Positions 62,619-64,000 of a DNA stretch of 64,000 bases are shown piece by piece; the first letter of the stretch is position 1, and the number at the start of each line of letters is the position of its first letter. Source of the stretch: an uncultured Cohaesibacter sp. (GTDB taxonomy: Bacteria; Pseudomonadota; Alphaproteobacteria; Rhizobiales; Cohaesibacteraceae). A program made the translations under genes and the position numbers. The notes beneath the pieces were generated by a model. That model had not been told where the DNA came from, did no database searches, and saw only the letters and a program-made list of their open reading frames with translations. The DNA is taken from contig NZ_OY782507.1 of NCBI RefSeq assembly GCF_963677725.1, positions 744,001 through 808,000 of the forward strand, given 5' to 3'.

Positions 62619-64000
62619 ATGCTACGAGATCCGTATCAAAATAGGACAAAGACCAAGCTTAAGACCAAGCTTTTGGCGCTTGATGCCTCGATCGATACAG
62701 CTGTCTACTATTTCTGGGGCATGCTGGGACGCTTCATTGATATCAGCAACAGCTTCATGCGGCGCTTTTCGGTAAATGGCTGGAAATTCTGGTTGGTTCA
62801 AGCCTTGTCCGGCGGTTTGACCATGGCGGTTTTCGGATCGATTTTCGCCCTTTCGCTTGCCCTGTCAAACTTCGAATTGACGGAAAATGGTCTGCCTGCA
62901 CAGGAAGATTATGCGGTGACGTTCCTTGATCGCTTTGGCAATGAAATCGGAAAGCGCGGCATTTTGCAGGATGATTCGTTCGAATTGCAGGATCTGCCGG
63001 ACCATTTCATCAAAGCAGTTTTGGCAACCGAGGATCGACGGTTCTTCGAGCATTTCGGAATCGACTTTTTTGGCCTGGCCAGAGCCATGATCGAGAATGC
63101 GCGCGCTGGGGGCGTGGTTCAGGGTGGCTCGACACTGACCCAGCAGTTGGCAAAGAATATCTTCCTGACAAACGAGCGCACATTGAAGCGCAAGATTGAT
63201 GAAGCATTTTTATCGCTGTGGCTGGAAACCCACCTGACAAAACGCGAAATTCTCAAGCTCTATCTTGATCGCGCCTATATGGGCGGCGGTGCCTATGGCA
63301 TTGCGGCGGCAGCAGAATTCTATTTCGGCAAATCGGCCAAGGATCTGACGCTGGCAGAATCGGCCATGTTGGCAGGTCTGTTCAAGGCTCCAACCAAATA
63401 TGCCCCGCACGTCAATCTCCCGCGCGCCCGCGCAAGGGCCAAGGAAGTGCTGATCAATATGGTTCAGGCCGGCTTCATGACCGAGGGCCAGATTGTTGGC
63501 GCGTTACGGGATCCCGCAACACCAATTGACAAGAATGATGCGGAAACGCCGAACCACTTCCTCGATTGGGCCTTTGATGAGGTCAAACGGTTGGCGGGCG
63601 GCCAGCATCGGGTTTTGACGGTCAAAACCTCGATTGACATGACGTTGCAAAAGCAGGCGGAACAGGCTGTCGAGCGCATTCTGCGCGACAATGGAAAGCA
63701 GGTCGGTGTCTCTGAAGGTGCGGCTGTCTTGATGGAGCCTAACGGGGCTGTTGTCGCAATTGTCGGTGGACGCGATTATGGCAAGAGCCAGTTCAACCGC
63801 GCAACGGACGCCAAGCGCCAGCCAGGATCTTCCTTCAAGCCCTTTGTCTATACGACGGCGATGATGAATGGATATTCGCCCAGATCTGTCATTCAGGATG
63901 CGCCGCTCACGATTGGTGACTGGTCGGTGCGCAATTATGGCCGCAGCTATTCCGGTCCGGTCACCCTGACCAATGCGCTGAAACGGTCAATCAATACGGT
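62619..64000 (+). CDS. Class A penicillin-binding protein (PBP1a family), 3' end beyond window
   Basis: Bifunctional peptidoglycan synthase, cut by the window end after about 460 residues. It has an N-terminal membrane anchor (about 62-84). The GT51 glycosyltransferase follows with catalytic E138 in ATEDRRFFEHFG and the motif GGSTLTQQLAKN. The transpeptidase domain begins with the SxxK box PGSSFKPF (S404, K407). The ATG at 62619 is used; an in-frame GTG at 62604 is possible and no ribosome-binding site decides. The remaining SxN and KTG boxes would lie outside. Confidence 0.92.
   Translation, partial: MLRDPYQNRTKTKLKTKLLALDASIDTAVYYFWGMLGRFIDISNSFMRRFSVNGWKFWLVQALSGGLTMAVFGSIFALSLALSNFELTENGLPAQEDYAVTFLDRFGNEIGKRGILQDDSFELQDLPDHFIKAVLATEDRRFFEHFGIDFFGLARAMIENARAGGVVQGGSTLTQQLAKNIFLTNERTLKRKIDEAFLSLWLETHLTKREILKLYLDRAYMGGGAYGIAAAAEFYFGKSAKDLTLAESAMLAGLFKAPTKYAPHVNLPRARARAKEVLINMVQAGFMTEGQIVGALRDPATPIDKNDAETPNHFLDWAFDEVKRLAGGQHRVLTVKTSIDMTLQKQAEQAVERILRDNGKQVGVSEGAAVLMEPNGAVVAIVGGRDYGKSQFNRATDAKRQPGSSFKPFVYTTAMMNGYSPRSVIQDAPLTIGDWSVRNYGRSYSGPVTLTNALKRSINT

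Overview
The window reads as a chromosomal segment of an alphaproteobacterium of the order Hyphomicrobiales (Rhizobiales). Three things point there: a fused trpE(G) gene behind a rhizobial-type tryptophan leader peptide, the neighbourhood feuPQ - cycHJKL (ccmIEFH) - degP - two-component pair - glnE, and a gene transfer agent cluster of the Rhodobacter capsulatus (RcGTA) type. A marine member of the order is a plausible guess, but nothing in the sequence fixes the genus.

Left part (1-23 kb). An alpha-glucoside-type ABC importer (aglE, aglF, aglG) faces a LacI-family regulator and a GH1 glycosidase. An unidentified multi-hairpin RNA element lies between the glycosidase and an Lrp-type regulator. 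After an amidase comes trpE(G), whose leader, attenuator and leaderless promoter can all be read from the sequence. Two tandem chemoreceptors, a LuxR-type regulator and a short-chain fatty acyl regulator (ScfR/RamB family) follow, the last among many TTTGCAAA repeats, and then aminopeptidase N.

Middle part (23-45.6 kb). A large PAS histidine kinase has a perfect CtrA box upstream. Next are glnE, an OmpR-type two-component pair, the periplasmic protease DegP, an Hsp70-like protein, an alpha/beta hydrolase-OsmC fusion, cytochrome c maturation genes ccmI-E-F-H, an unrecognised 470-residue helical protein, a glycine-zipper lipoprotein, and feuQ-feuP with a PepSY-domain protein in the place of feuN.

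Right part (45.7-61.6 kb). A complete RcGTA-like structural cluster runs leftwards: terminase, portal, protease, capsid, connectors, tail tube, a very short tape measure, baseplate hub proteins, a cell-wall peptidase and the large tail-tip 'megatron'. Holin-like and spanin-like small genes follow. No integrase, replication or repressor gene is seen. The megatron gene carries a one-base frameshift. Two candidate small RNAs sit in the cluster: one with an FNR/FixK box and its own terminator, opposite to the operon between genes 11 and 12, and one just upstream of terS. The window closes with a YcgN-type cysteine-cluster protein and the start of a class A penicillin-binding protein.

Most genes are ordinary core functions. 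The parts worth a second look are the three candidate RNAs, the GTA frameshift, the FNR box inside the GTA operon, the TTTGCAAA operator fields and the CtrA box.
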